Shown: positions 1 to 10,000, counted from the first letter of the stretch. The stretch: DNA of 10,000 nt from Botryococcus braunii (GCA_002005505.1 KV908519.1:155001-165000), one strand, 5' to 3'. Notes: generated from the letters alone by a model not told the origin. Numbers and translations are program-made.

Positions 1-293
1 TTTGCCGCGCCAACCTTGACCCACTGGGCCAGTGTTGTGCAAGTGGCAGGTTGCAGTGTTGGAAGGGGATTTTTGATGGTTGCGTGAGCCTGCGCATGCT
101 GGCATAACGTCCTCTTTGCACTAGCTGGATGGAGGAAGGGATTTGTCTTGTTTGCAAAACCCCAACCAAGCATCCTTTTTGCTAGTTTACTAGGTTTCTT
201 GCACGAATCCTTTCAAGAACGGGCACCTTGGTATGCTTCAAATGTTTGGGCAAGGAAGCGTCTTCTAGCCGTGCTTTGGCAAGCGTGTGCCTC

Positions 294-453
294 CCTCCCC
301 ACGTGCATGCTTCATGTGCCGAGGGCCAGTCCTAGCGGCGGGCGGCTACTAGGTACACTTCTGCGCCTCTGCCTCACTCCCCATGTGCGCGCTTTGTCTT
401 GCGGGAATTCGGGTCGTGAAGCCCTAGCGGCAGAAGCCCTAGCGGCGGGTGGC
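294..453. repeat. Imperfect direct duplication, about 50-80 bp units
   Basis: The segment 294-346 begins CTCCCCACGTGCATGCTT and ends in a CCTAGCGGCGGGCGGCT block. The segment 376-453 begins CTCCCCATGTGCGCGCTT and ends in CCTAGCGGCGGGTGGCT. The second unit is longer because the CCTAGCGGC block is itself doubled. These look like diverged tandem copies just upstream of the candidate gene. Whether they carry regulatory sites is unknown. Confidence 0.55.
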
Positions 454-470
454 TGAAGTTGCTGACCCTG

Positions 471-495
471 CCCCCGGGGGGGTGGGGGGGGGGGG
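471..495. repeat. G-run in the presumed 5' untranslated region
   Basis: Five C residues are followed by seven G (476-482), one T, and twelve G (484-495), about 35 bases before the first in-frame ATG at 530. Such a run can form a G-quadruplex in DNA or RNA and is also a place where sequencing loses or gains bases. The open frame through it (from 449) has no ATG, which is why the start was placed downstream. Confidence 0.6.
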
Positions 496-529
496 CTTTC
501 CAGCTGAAGGCGAAGGAGGGACAAAGTCT

Positions 530-4708
<4,179 letters not shown>

Positions 4709-4810
4709 AGGGAGAACGTCTAACGACCGGGACTGGTACCCAACACTGCAAGAATCATAGGAGGAATCCTAGCGTATAAGCCACGTGCCTGTAACAACAG
4801 GTGCGATCAG
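4709..4810. other. Short spacer between candidate gene and repeat blocks
   Basis: About 100 bases with no recognisable gene or repeat. No AATAAA polyadenylation signal is obvious here, so the 3' end of the candidate transcript is not defined. The gene may also continue through a donor-like GTGAGA near 4685. Confidence 0.3.
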
Positions 4811-5462
4811 TGTTTGTCGGCATTGCTCAGCGGTTAAGCAGGACTCCGACTCTGGACTATGCCGGATAGTCGTTACGACAAGATTATAAAGATTACTATA
4901 GCTGCAGGACTTCATAAATCAAGTATCCAGACCTTCTGCATGAAATATTCTATCGAAATCCATCCAGAGATTGTCGGTTTTTGATATAATACAAAAGTGG
5001 TGTCAGTGCAAGCAGTACAAATCTCATACGAGCTGTACACGTCGACGTACGTCGTACACTTACGTGCAAGTTGCAGCACTGGAAAGTGGGCTTGAGACCC
5101 TCCCGCGGCCTGATCGAAGGTATGATGGGTGGGTGATGTCACGGTTAATGGTTTTTGAGTAGTTTTGAGGACTTTGATGCCATACTTATTGGGAGCACTA
5201 GTGATTCCTTCTTTTAACTCTTATAGCTTACACTTTTTCATCCTGTTTTATTCTCTAAAATTCAGGGCGCCGATTACATACAAATTAGTTTTTGTTGCAG
5301 TAGGAAAACTTTTTTGGTGAAAGAGTATCAGCAGCATTATCTGATGCAGCTCATTGAAAGGAATCGTTTGACACCCTTTTCGTCTCACTTTGCTGAGGTA
5401 TGGAACGTTGGGATTGAATCCAAGCTGTTGGGTATATATTTCATCCATGAAGGTACAATTGG
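4811..5462 (+). repeat. LTR-like tandem block, copy 1
   Basis: This block starts TGTTTGTCGGCATTGCTCAG and matches the next block (5463 onward) in order along most of its length. Shared landmarks are GATAGTCGTTAC, ATTGTCGGTTTTTGAT, GTTGCAGCACT-GAAAGTGGGCTTGAGA, TGATGCAGCTCATTGAAA and CCAAGCTGTTG. It lacks the TATA box and the AATAAA end seen in copy 2. An open frame of about 70 codons (near 5260-5478) lies after an acceptor-like TTCAG; the same stretch in copy 2 is full of stops, so it is probably accidental. I read the block as a diverged second long terminal repeat or a duplicated retroelement end. Confidence 0.6.
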
Positions 5463-5575
5463 TGTTTATCGGCATTAACGTTACTCAGCGGTAGAGTAGG
5501 GCTCCGGCTCCGGACCAAGTCCGATAGTCGTTACAACAAGATTACCAAGATTACCAGCTGGTGGAAAGGATTTTG

Positions 5576-5620
5576 ACCTGCAGGATTTAGAGCTGCAGGA
5601 TTCAGAGCTGCAGGATTTAC
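5576..5620. repeat. Three tandem 15-bp units
   Basis: The units are ACCTGCAGGATTTAG, AGCTGCAGGATTCAG and AGCTGCAGGATTTAC. Copy 1 of the surrounding block has a single AGCTGCAGGACTTC at the matching place, so the triplication arose after the two blocks separated. Confidence 0.85.
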
Positions 5621-5998
5621 TAATCCATTTATCCAGACTCTCCACATAAAATATTAGATCGAATTCCATTCCAGAGGTTGTCGGTTTTTGATGTAATTAC
5701 ATATTATATTAGGTTATAACATGAAATTGGTGGCTGTACAAGCGTACCAACCACCTACGAGCAGTACATGTCGTACATGCAAGTTGCAGCACTCGAAAGT
5801 GGGCTTGAGAGTCTCAACTTGAGACGCTCCGGCGGCCTCATCGAAGGAATTATGGGTGGTAATGTCACAGTTAATGGGTTTGAGTGGTTCTGAGGACTAA
5901 GATGCAATACTTGTTGAGAAAAATAGTGCTTCCTTAGTGCGCCTTTTTTAGCTTCCACTATTTCATCATCTTTCCTGTCAAAATCAGGTCGCCGATTT

Positions 5999-6006
5999 TA
6001 TATAAA
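5999..6006 (+). promoter_or_regulatory. TATA box of the LTR-like block
   Basis: TATATAAA lies about 180 bases upstream of the AATAAA signal. The matching position in copy 1 reads ACATACAAA, which is not a TATA box. If the block is an LTR, this would drive transcription from it. Confidence 0.45.
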
Positions 6007-6187
6007 TCGGTTGTTGTTGCAGTAAAGCAACTTTTCTGGTGAAGGTGTACCTTGGTTTGATGCAGCTCATTGAAAAAATCGGTTGATACCTCTTTCGTCT
6101 CACTTAATGAAGGTATGGACCTTAAGGATCAAATCCAAGCTGTTGATAAATATTTTATCAATCTATGTTTTATCCATAGGCCTGATA

Positions 6188-6193
6188 AATAAA
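6188..6193 (+). promoter_or_regulatory. Polyadenylation signal AATAAA
   Basis: AATAAA followed by TGCGGCAGCCC. The downstream LTR (7736) has AATAAA followed by TGCCAGCCC, so the signal and its context are shared between the two retroelement ends. Confidence 0.5.
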
Positions 6194-6213
6194 TGCGGCA
6201 GCCCTGAGAGTTC

Positions 6214-6224
6214 TGGTATCAGAG
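6214..6224 (+). promoter_or_regulatory. Primer binding site, tRNA-Met type
   Basis: TGGTATCAGAG is the classic plant retrotransposon primer site, complementary to the 3' end of initiator tRNA-Met. It sits 13 bases after the proposed LTR end. The usual continuation after this 11-mer is absent because the sequence switches at AGAGGGA into an LTR-interior match. That truncation makes the element unable to follow a normal replication plan. Confidence 0.6.
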
Positions 6225-6430
6225 GGAGTTTGGAGTGACTGTACTGCCGGATACTGGGTAACGGAGTAACAATTCACTTAGCGGACGGGACACCGTTGAC
6301 GGCTTCAGATAAAAGGAATTTTGAGAGATATCTACGGCACTACCATACAAGAGAGTAATGGACAAAGGGCCCCAGATTTGGACTAGGGGCGGTGGTTAGG
6401 GAGGTGTCTAAACGCATGTAGTATTTGGGT
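6221..6430 (+). repeat. LTR-interior fragment matching the downstream LTR
   Basis: From AGAGGGA the sequence aligns with the downstream LTR from 7406. Shared blocks are TTTGGAGTGA, GGGTAACGGAGTAACA, AGCGGACGG, ATACAAGAGAGTAATGGACA, AAGGGCC and GGCTAGGGAGGT/GGTTAGGGAGGT. It has one copy of the 76-bp unit that is doubled downstream. It lacks the LTR's first 17 bases and directly follows the primer site, so it is out of place for a normal 5' LTR. Divergence is clearly visible, suggesting an old copy. Confidence 0.75.
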
Positions 6431-6475
6431 GTCTCTTGCTCTGATGTTGTTTCTGATCCTCCTTTACAGTGGTAA

Positions 6476-6872
6476 CGCTTTGTGGAACCTTTCATGCTCG
6501 AGAAGGTGGTATGACCTGTAGCTTCAAAGTTACATCTACAAGTCAAAGCGAATTCATTATGTTTTTCATGTTACTCTGTTGAAACTCTATCGAGCAAAAA
6601 ATACTGTGCAGCCTCCACCTCCTCCAGCGGTTATCGATGGTGAATTTGGGTATGAAGTAGAGGTTGTCTTAGAGCACAGGGAACGGAAAGGGCGAGGACG
6701 AGGAATAAAGCGTAAGTAACATATTCAGTGGGTAGGAATTTAAGATATCAACAACACTTGGGAGCCAGAGGATGCATTAGAGCATGCACGGGAGGCGTTG
6801 CAAGCGTACTGGGACAACCACAGAGTGCAGGCCAAGTTAAAGGAGCCGAGGGGAAAATGCGCAAGCGGTTAG
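6476..6872 (+). pseudogene. Relic of a Ty3/gypsy chromovirus integrase C-terminus with chromodomain
   Basis: In frame from 6476, a stretch resembles the GPF.../PVAxKLxL part of the integrase C-terminus, with GAA where glycine is expected and an in-frame TGA at about 6512. The frame then shifts between about 6545 and 6551. After that come RIHYVFHVTLLKLYR, a proline-rich linker and a chromodomain (about 6651-6830) ending in the NNTWEPEDALEHA signature. Stops at about 6717 (TAA) and 6744 (TAA) fall inside the chromodomain, and translation would end at 6870-6872. In living elements this domain tethers the integrase to histone marks and directs insertion. At least three stops and one frameshift make it non-functional. 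Everything upstream of the integrase C-terminus is missing. Confidence 0.85.
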
Positions 6873-7375
6873 CTTAGGCACTCTGGGAGGTTGGATCGGG
6901 CCGTTGGGACATCCAAGGCCATCATGGAAACTTTGGGACGGCAAACCAAAGTGTACCTTGGGGTATTCCAGTTTGAAGGCAAGGCATGGACATTTGGGCA
7001 CATGTGTGAGGGAGGAGATTGCTTCGCTTTGTGAGTTCAATAGGGACTACTCACCCACGGGTGCCTGCGGCAGGGGCTGCTCACGCCTTGGATTACGGTG
7101 TTACCCCCCATGGGCCTTATTTGCAGCTTGTTTAGCAAGTAAGATCTAGATGGCTATAGGTTAGTACGAGACATGGATGGAGGTGGACCTTGCAATACGC
7201 ACCTGGACTTTGGGAATAGTTAGATGGTAAAGTGTACTGAACATTGGCAATTGATAAGGACGCTGGCATGGAGGGGGTCTGACAGGAGCTGGGGAGGTCA
7301 GACACAGCCACCGAGGGCTAGGGCTAGTTAATTAACTGAGCTCATCACAGGTCTTTACAGGATCGGCCAATGAAT
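6873..7375. other. Retroelement 3' non-coding region
   Basis: This lies between the stop after the chromodomain and the polypurine tract. I see no coding frame that continues a known retroelement domain, and no clear repeat. Its position fits the 3' untranslated part of a chromovirus, although a spacer of 500 bases is rather long and might hold a further insertion. Confidence 0.45.
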
Positions 7376-7388
7376 AAGATGGGGAGGG
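7376..7388 (+). promoter_or_regulatory. Polypurine tract
   Basis: AAGATGGGGAGGG immediately precedes TGTTATAACACC, a typical start of a plant LTR. In retroelements such a tract primes plus-strand DNA synthesis. One pyrimidine (T at 7380) interrupts it. Confidence 0.65.
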
Positions 7389-7422
7389 TGTTATAACACC
7401 TAATTAGAGGGAATTTGGAGTG

Positions 7423-7597
7423 ATTGCAATCCCAAATTCGGGGTAACGGAGTAACAGGTCACTAAGCGGACGGAAACATCGTAAAGGGGTTTAGAGAATG
7501 AAAATCTATTTTTAAATTGCAATTGCAACCCCAAATTCGGGGTAACGGAGTAACAGGTCACTAAGCGGACGGAAACACCGTAAAGGGGTTTAGAGAA
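7423..7597. repeat. Two 76-bp tandem units inside the LTR
   Basis: Units 7423-7498 and 7522-7597 differ at only two positions (7430/7529 and 7479/7578, both T to C), and are separated by 23 bases. The matching fragment at 6221-6430 has a single, more diverged copy. The duplication is therefore younger than the split between the two LTR sequences, or was kept uniform by gene conversion. Confidence 0.9.
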
Positions 7598-7735
7598 GGC
7601 CCTAGGGAAATCTAGAGAGATACTGAGAGCACTAGCATACAAGAGAGTAATGGACAAAGGGCCTGGACTTGGACTACGGGCGCCGGCTAGGGAGGTACTA
7701 CCGAGGCAGCTCAACTCATGTAATATATTCGGGAT

Positions 7736-7741
7736 AATAAA
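7736..7741 (+). promoter_or_regulatory. AATAAA in the downstream LTR
   Basis: AATAAA followed by TGCCAGCCC, matching the AATAAA context at 6188. It probably marks the end of R in the LTR. Confidence 0.45.
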
Positions 7742-7743
7742 TG

Positions 7744-8468
7744 CCAGCCCAATGTGCCAACGACCTGAACTCAAATGTGTCAAGCTACAAGACAACGAAG
7801 ACAACGATGTCGATGTAAAGGTCGCGACCCTCCTTCCATGCGTGGAGGCGGAGGTCTGGATGACGGTGCTCCTAGCCAGGGACAGGGGTGGGAAAGGCTG
7901 GTCCAGGGTGATGCGCTGAGAAGCAGAGGTAAGGGCATCGTAGAGGCCGTTGCAAACGGAGTAATGCCGGCCGACAATTGCCACCTTCCCCCCGAGAGGT
8001 GCAGTGAACAGCATGGTCGCCCTAGACATCCAACGTTGTTAACTCACGCAAGTAGTTGGGGATCACGTAGTAGGGGATCAAGAGCTAGTACTGAAGGCGG
8101 CAGCGGGAAAACTCGGGGGCCGTTGTTTGCTGCAATGGGGAACTGGGAGAGCCAGCAACCAGTCAGATGCTCCCGGCTGTGTGAGAGATTGCAGCATCGC
8201 ACGGGCGCGATCCAAGTGAGCATCCACGCGTGGATTCCACGACATGGGGTCCAACATACTGATGGGCAGCGCAGTCATATTCGGGTGTTATGCACTTGTT
8301 ACAGTATACTGTGATATTACCACGACTCTAGATAGCAAGTGGTTTATCCGTTTGCGTCTCATCATGCCCCTTGAGCTGGACAAGTGTAATTCTCTTTACA
8401 AGAGTGGAGTTAAAAGATGTTCCAGCCCAATGTTCAGGGACCCAACCCCAAATGTTTCAAGCGACAAG
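7744..8468. repeat. Dispersed direct repeat pair, about 48 bp
   Basis: 7744-7791 and 8422-8468 both begin CCAGCCCAATGT and end AAATGT-TCAAGC-ACAAG. The middle is diverged. The copies are 678 bases apart in the same orientation and could bound an inserted segment or be the ends of two related elements. Confidence 0.6.
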
Positions 8469-8644
8469 TCACACGCGGCGAGCAACCATCTGGCGACCCA
8501 TAGTGGCCGCAATAATCACACTGACCCGACCTGACCAGATAGCCCTCCACATCTTCCGATGCAATGATGGCTGGTTCAAACGCCTCTGCAGAGCTGGAGC
8601 CTCTGCAACAAGGCCAAGCGATGACTGATCAAGAGGGAGGGAGG

Positions 8645-8646
<2 letters not shown>
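7761..8646. other. Unassigned region, no gene recognised
   Basis: Open frames exist on both strands (for example 7400-8029 minus and 7775-8314 plus), but they run into LTR sequence, have no family motif I know, and oppose each other. Base composition is more GC-rich than the flanks. The region holds a 15-bp tandem pair at 8053-8082 and a second copy of the 7744-7791 segment at 8422-8468. It may be part of another transposon, but nothing in it identifies one. Confidence 0.35.
8053..8082. repeat. Two 15-bp tandem units
   Basis: TAGTTGGGGATCACG is followed by TAGTAGGGGATCAAG, identical at 13 of 15 positions. Confidence 0.7.

Positions 8647-8720
<74 letters not shown>
8647..8720. repeat. (AC)37 microsatellite
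   Basis: Seventy-four bases of pure AC, unbroken, then ATATAC leading into the inverted-repeat element at 8728. Purity suggests high current mutability. Confidence 0.97.
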
Positions 8721-8726
<6 letters not shown>

Positions 8727-8841
8727 CCGTACCGTCGCTAATTATTGTTCATTATAATTTATTTGAACACCCAAAAATGGCGAGATATTAGTTAAAAATA
8801 TTAAAAATGAGAAAATGTAATGACGGTAAATGTTAAACACC

Positions 8842-8853
8842 CCCCTCGAGGGG
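8842..8853. repeat. Perfect 12-bp palindrome
   Basis: CCCCTCGAGGGG is its own reverse complement and is flanked by AACAC and TTTT. It lies in the left third of the inverted-repeat element. Confidence 0.8.
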
Positions 8854-8999
8854 TTTTATGAATATTTTAAATTTCTGAACATCTCCAAAAACTACCAGAG
8901 AACCTTCTAAACATCTAGATAATGTTTAAACACTCCTAACAAAATGTCTTAGCCAACAAGAACCTCTAACTCCATATGTATCACCCATAGTAGTCCACC

Positions 9000-9021
9000 T
9001 CGGGACGTCATGATGTCCCGC
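9000..9021. repeat. Near-perfect palindrome
   Basis: CGGGACGTCATGATGTCCCG pairs with itself except for one base pair in each half. It could be a protein-binding dyad or a chance hairpin in the middle of the inverted-repeat element. Confidence 0.6.
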
Positions 9022-9036
9022 CCTACTCAACTTACT

Positions 9037-9231
9037 CTAAATCGCTATCTTGGCTAGAACTTGAGTCATTCTCTGATACACTGCCTTCGTAAACTGATCT
9101 GAGCTCTGTCTCTTCCTCTGAGCTGTCATCTGTCTCCTCTCAATCACTCTGAGCCTGTTTATGCTGCCCTTAGGTCGCCCCCTCTTTCTCTTAGGTTCAG
9201 CTGGTATCTGATCCTCGATCAGAATTGACAA
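9037..9231 (-). pseudogene. AT-hook-like coding relic
   Basis: A 64-codon open frame on the minus strand contains KRKRGRPKGSINR, an AT-hook-like DNA-binding motif of the RGRP type, then a basic region RRQMTAQRKRQ. There is no ATG at the 5' end (the frame opens with TTG after a stop), so it is a fragment, not a whole gene. RGRPKGS motifs occur in plant AT-hook proteins and also in linkers of Ty1/copia polyproteins; either could be the source. It lies inside the inverted-repeat element, so it may be captured sequence or a decayed element gene. Confidence 0.35.
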
Positions 9232-9451
9232 AATCGGTTTCTAGGCGATGAAAACACGACCCATTATTTTTTAAACCATGCAATAGTGTCTTCTGATCAT
9301 CCGTGCAAGTCGGGGATGCACGTGCCCCTCTTTTTTATTCCGAAATTTAATGGCGAAAATTATTGAACACCCGATTTGGGGTTTGATTCAATATTTATAG
9401 AGAAAATTGAACACCCAAATAATTATGTGAACAATACTTAGCGACGGTACG

Positions 9452-9455
9452 CTAT

Positions 9456-9499
<44 letters not shown>

Positions 9500-9626
9500 G
9501 TACATGTACATGTACATGTACATGTACATGTACATGTACATGTACATGTACATGTACATGTACATATACATATACATATACATGTATATGTATATATATA
9601 TGTATATGTATATGTATTTGTATATA

Positions 9627-9658
<32 letters not shown>

Positions 9659-9728
9659 CATGTACATGTACATGTACATGTACATGTACATGTACATGTA
9701 CATGTACATGTACATGTACATGTACATG

Positions 9729-9802
<74 letters not shown>

Positions 9803-9809
9803 TATATAC
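9452..9809. repeat. Hexanucleotide array of TACATA and TACATG blocks
   Basis: Blocks run in the order CATATA repeats, CATGTA repeats (about 9498-9563), CATATA repeats, TATATG repeats with short TA runs (about 9581-9655), CATGTA repeats again (about 9655-9732) and CATATA repeats to about 9800. CATGTA repeats are self-complementary out of step, and the TATATG blocks are the reverse complement of the CATATA blocks. The array can therefore fold into long hairpins. Met-Tyr, Ile-Tyr, Val-His and similar dipeptide readings are artefacts. Confidence 0.93.
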
Positions 9810-9829
9810 AAATATCAAAATAAAAATAT

Positions 9830-9851
9830 GGGTCAAAATTTTGTGACGGTA
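9830..9851 (-). mobile_element. End of a second inverted-repeat element (truncated)
   Basis: The reverse complement begins TACCGTCACAAAATTTTGACCC, related to the ends at 8728 and 9451 through TACCGTCRC-AA. It matches the forward copy at 9933-9954 at 20 of 22 positions. To its left is only about 25 bases of AT-rich sequence and then microsatellite, so the element it belonged to is missing. Confidence 0.6.
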
Positions 9852-9852
9852 C

Positions 9853-9854
<2 letters not shown>

Positions 9855-9895
<41 letters not shown>

Positions 9896-9916
9896 GGTAC
9901 GGTATATATATATATA
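9855..9916. repeat. (TA)20 and (TA)7 separated by CGGTACGG
   Basis: Twenty TA units at 9855-9894, then CGGTACGG, then seven TA units at 9903-9916, then CGGTAC. The CGGTACGG boundary resembles the outer end of the inverted repeats (GACGGTACGGTA), so the pieces look like element tips and TA repeats copied together. Confidence 0.9.
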
Positions 9917-9932
9917 CGGTACATATATACCT

Positions 9933-10000
9933 TACCGTCGCAAAATATTGACCCACGACGTTTTTGGGGGGTCAAAATTAAATATATGAATAAACCGCCG
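9933..10000 (+). mobile_element. Left end of a third inverted-repeat element, running off the window
   Basis: It starts TACCGTCGCAAAATATTGACCC. Soon after, GGGTCAAAAT (9969-9978) forms an inverted pair with ATTGACCC (9947-9954) around ACGACGTTTTTGGG. The interior and right end lie outside the window. The TACCGTCGC start is identical to that of the 8728-9451 element, while the following bases differ, so it is probably a related family and not the same one. Confidence 0.55.

Larger units (their letters stand above)
1..529. other. GC-rich upstream region of the candidate gene, no gene recognised
   Basis: No convincing coding region is seen. An open frame at 148-456 on the + strand has no recognisable motif and runs through local duplications. 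The stretch holds a CCTAGCGGC motif three times (about 332, 423 and 438) and an imperfect duplication described separately. It probably contains the promoter and 5' untranslated region of the gene starting at 530, but I see no clear TATA box at a sensible distance. The transcription start is unknown. Confidence 0.4.
5463..6200 (+). repeat. LTR-like tandem block, copy 2, with promoter and polyA signals
   Basis: The block starts TGTTTATCGGCATT and plausibly ends at GCGGCA (6200), giving about 738 bases with TG...CA ends. It carries TATATAAA at 5999-6006 and AATAAA at 6188-6193. A primer-binding-site match follows at 6214. Order and spacing fit an LTR (TATA, polyA signal, end, primer site). It differs from copy 1 by many substitutions, a triplicated 15-mer, and the extra 3' end. 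The exact 5' border is an inference from where the similarity to copy 1 begins. Confidence 0.55.
7389..7760 (+). repeat. Downstream LTR of the chromovirus relic
   Basis: It starts TGTTATAACACC right after the polypurine tract. It contains the segment shared with 6221-6430, has AATAAA at 7736-7741, and shares TGCCAGCCC with the end of the upstream block. The 3' border is not certain: sequence similar to 7744-7791 occurs again at 8422-8468, so the LTR might end anywhere from about 7750 to 7795. The presence of an LTR here and a chromodomain before it fixes the orientation as +. Confidence 0.65.
8728..9451. mobile_element. Non-autonomous DNA transposon with 24-bp terminal inverted repeats
   Basis: The left end 8728-8751 (beginning CGTACCGTCGCTAA) equals the reverse complement of the right end 9428-9451 at 23 of 24 positions. 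Looser similarity continues inwards (ATAATTTATTTG). The 724-bp interior is AT-rich and holds several TTGAACACCC-type motifs near both ends plus an AT-hook-like relic on the minus strand. No transposase domain is recognised. The flanks are microsatellite, AC/ATATAC on the left and TATATAC on the right, so a target duplication cannot be told from the repeat. The superfamily is unknown. Confidence 0.8.

Noticed and set aside
148..456. Open frame of 102 codons on the + strand
   Set aside because: No family motif, and it runs through duplicated GC-rich sequence. It looks accidental.
5260..5478. Possible exon after a TTCAG acceptor in LTR-like copy 1
   Set aside because: The same stretch in copy 2 has stops at once, and the sequence belongs to a repeat. 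The open frame is probably chance.
5470..5550. Possible tRNA gene
   Set aside because: Only a D-arm is convincing. No acceptor stem, anticodon arm or T-arm with a GGTTCGA box can be drawn.
7400..8029. Minus-strand frame of 209 codons
   Set aside because: It spans the LTR and its tandem 76-bp units, has repeated peptides only because of that duplication, and shows no known domain.
9452..9809. CRISPR-like or telomeric array
   Set aside because: There are no unique spacers between repeats, and the unit is not TTTAGGG or a related telomere repeat. It is a plain microsatellite.
9388..9989. Met-Tyr, Val-His, Ile-Tyr and Cys-Thr dipeptide frames
   Set aside because: They are translations of the hexamer and TA repeats.

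Overview
The window looks like nuclear DNA from a large, repeat-rich eukaryotic genome. There are no bacterial-type operons or ribosome binding sites. The one credible host gene is split into short exons by introns of 0.7-1.7 kb with GT...AG borders. The rest is mostly simple-sequence repeats and decayed transposons. A primer-binding-site match to plant initiator tRNA-Met and a chromodomain retroelement relic point to the green plant lineage (streptophyte). A charophyte-like genome would fit, but the species cannot be fixed from the sequence.

Layout. 1-529: GC-rich upstream DNA with an imperfect 5' duplication and a G-run. 530-4708: a candidate four-exon gene on the + strand (530-713, 1738-1787, 3439-3490, 4192-4708). 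Intron 2 holds about 0.9 kb of GA-repeat, intron 3 a CTC-repeat, and the last exon a GAA-repeat read as polyglutamate. The product may be related to the NEPRO/RMP1 family (nucleolar, RNase MRP-associated), but this is tentative. Two places where the frame slips by one base suggest assembly errors or a decaying copy.

4811-7760: a mosaic of LTR-retrotransposon sequence. Two diverged tandem LTR-like blocks (4811-5462 and 5463-6200) are followed by a tRNA-Met-type primer binding site. That site runs directly into a fragment matching the interior of a different LTR. Next come a broken integrase C-terminus plus chromodomain (6476-6872), a polypurine tract, and a downstream LTR carrying a nearly perfect 76-bp internal duplication. 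Gag, protease, reverse transcriptase, RNase H and the integrase core are missing.

7761-8646: unassigned DNA with two small repeats. 8647-8720: an AC repeat. 8728-9451: a 724-bp element with 24-bp terminal inverted repeats (23/24 identical) holding a short AT-hook-like coding relic. 9452-10000: alternating TACATA/TACATG hexamers and TA repeats, with further ends of the same terminal-repeat type abutting them. This suggests a family of small DNA transposons whose ends sit in TA microsatellites. That family and the retroelement mosaic are the least ordinary parts of the window.
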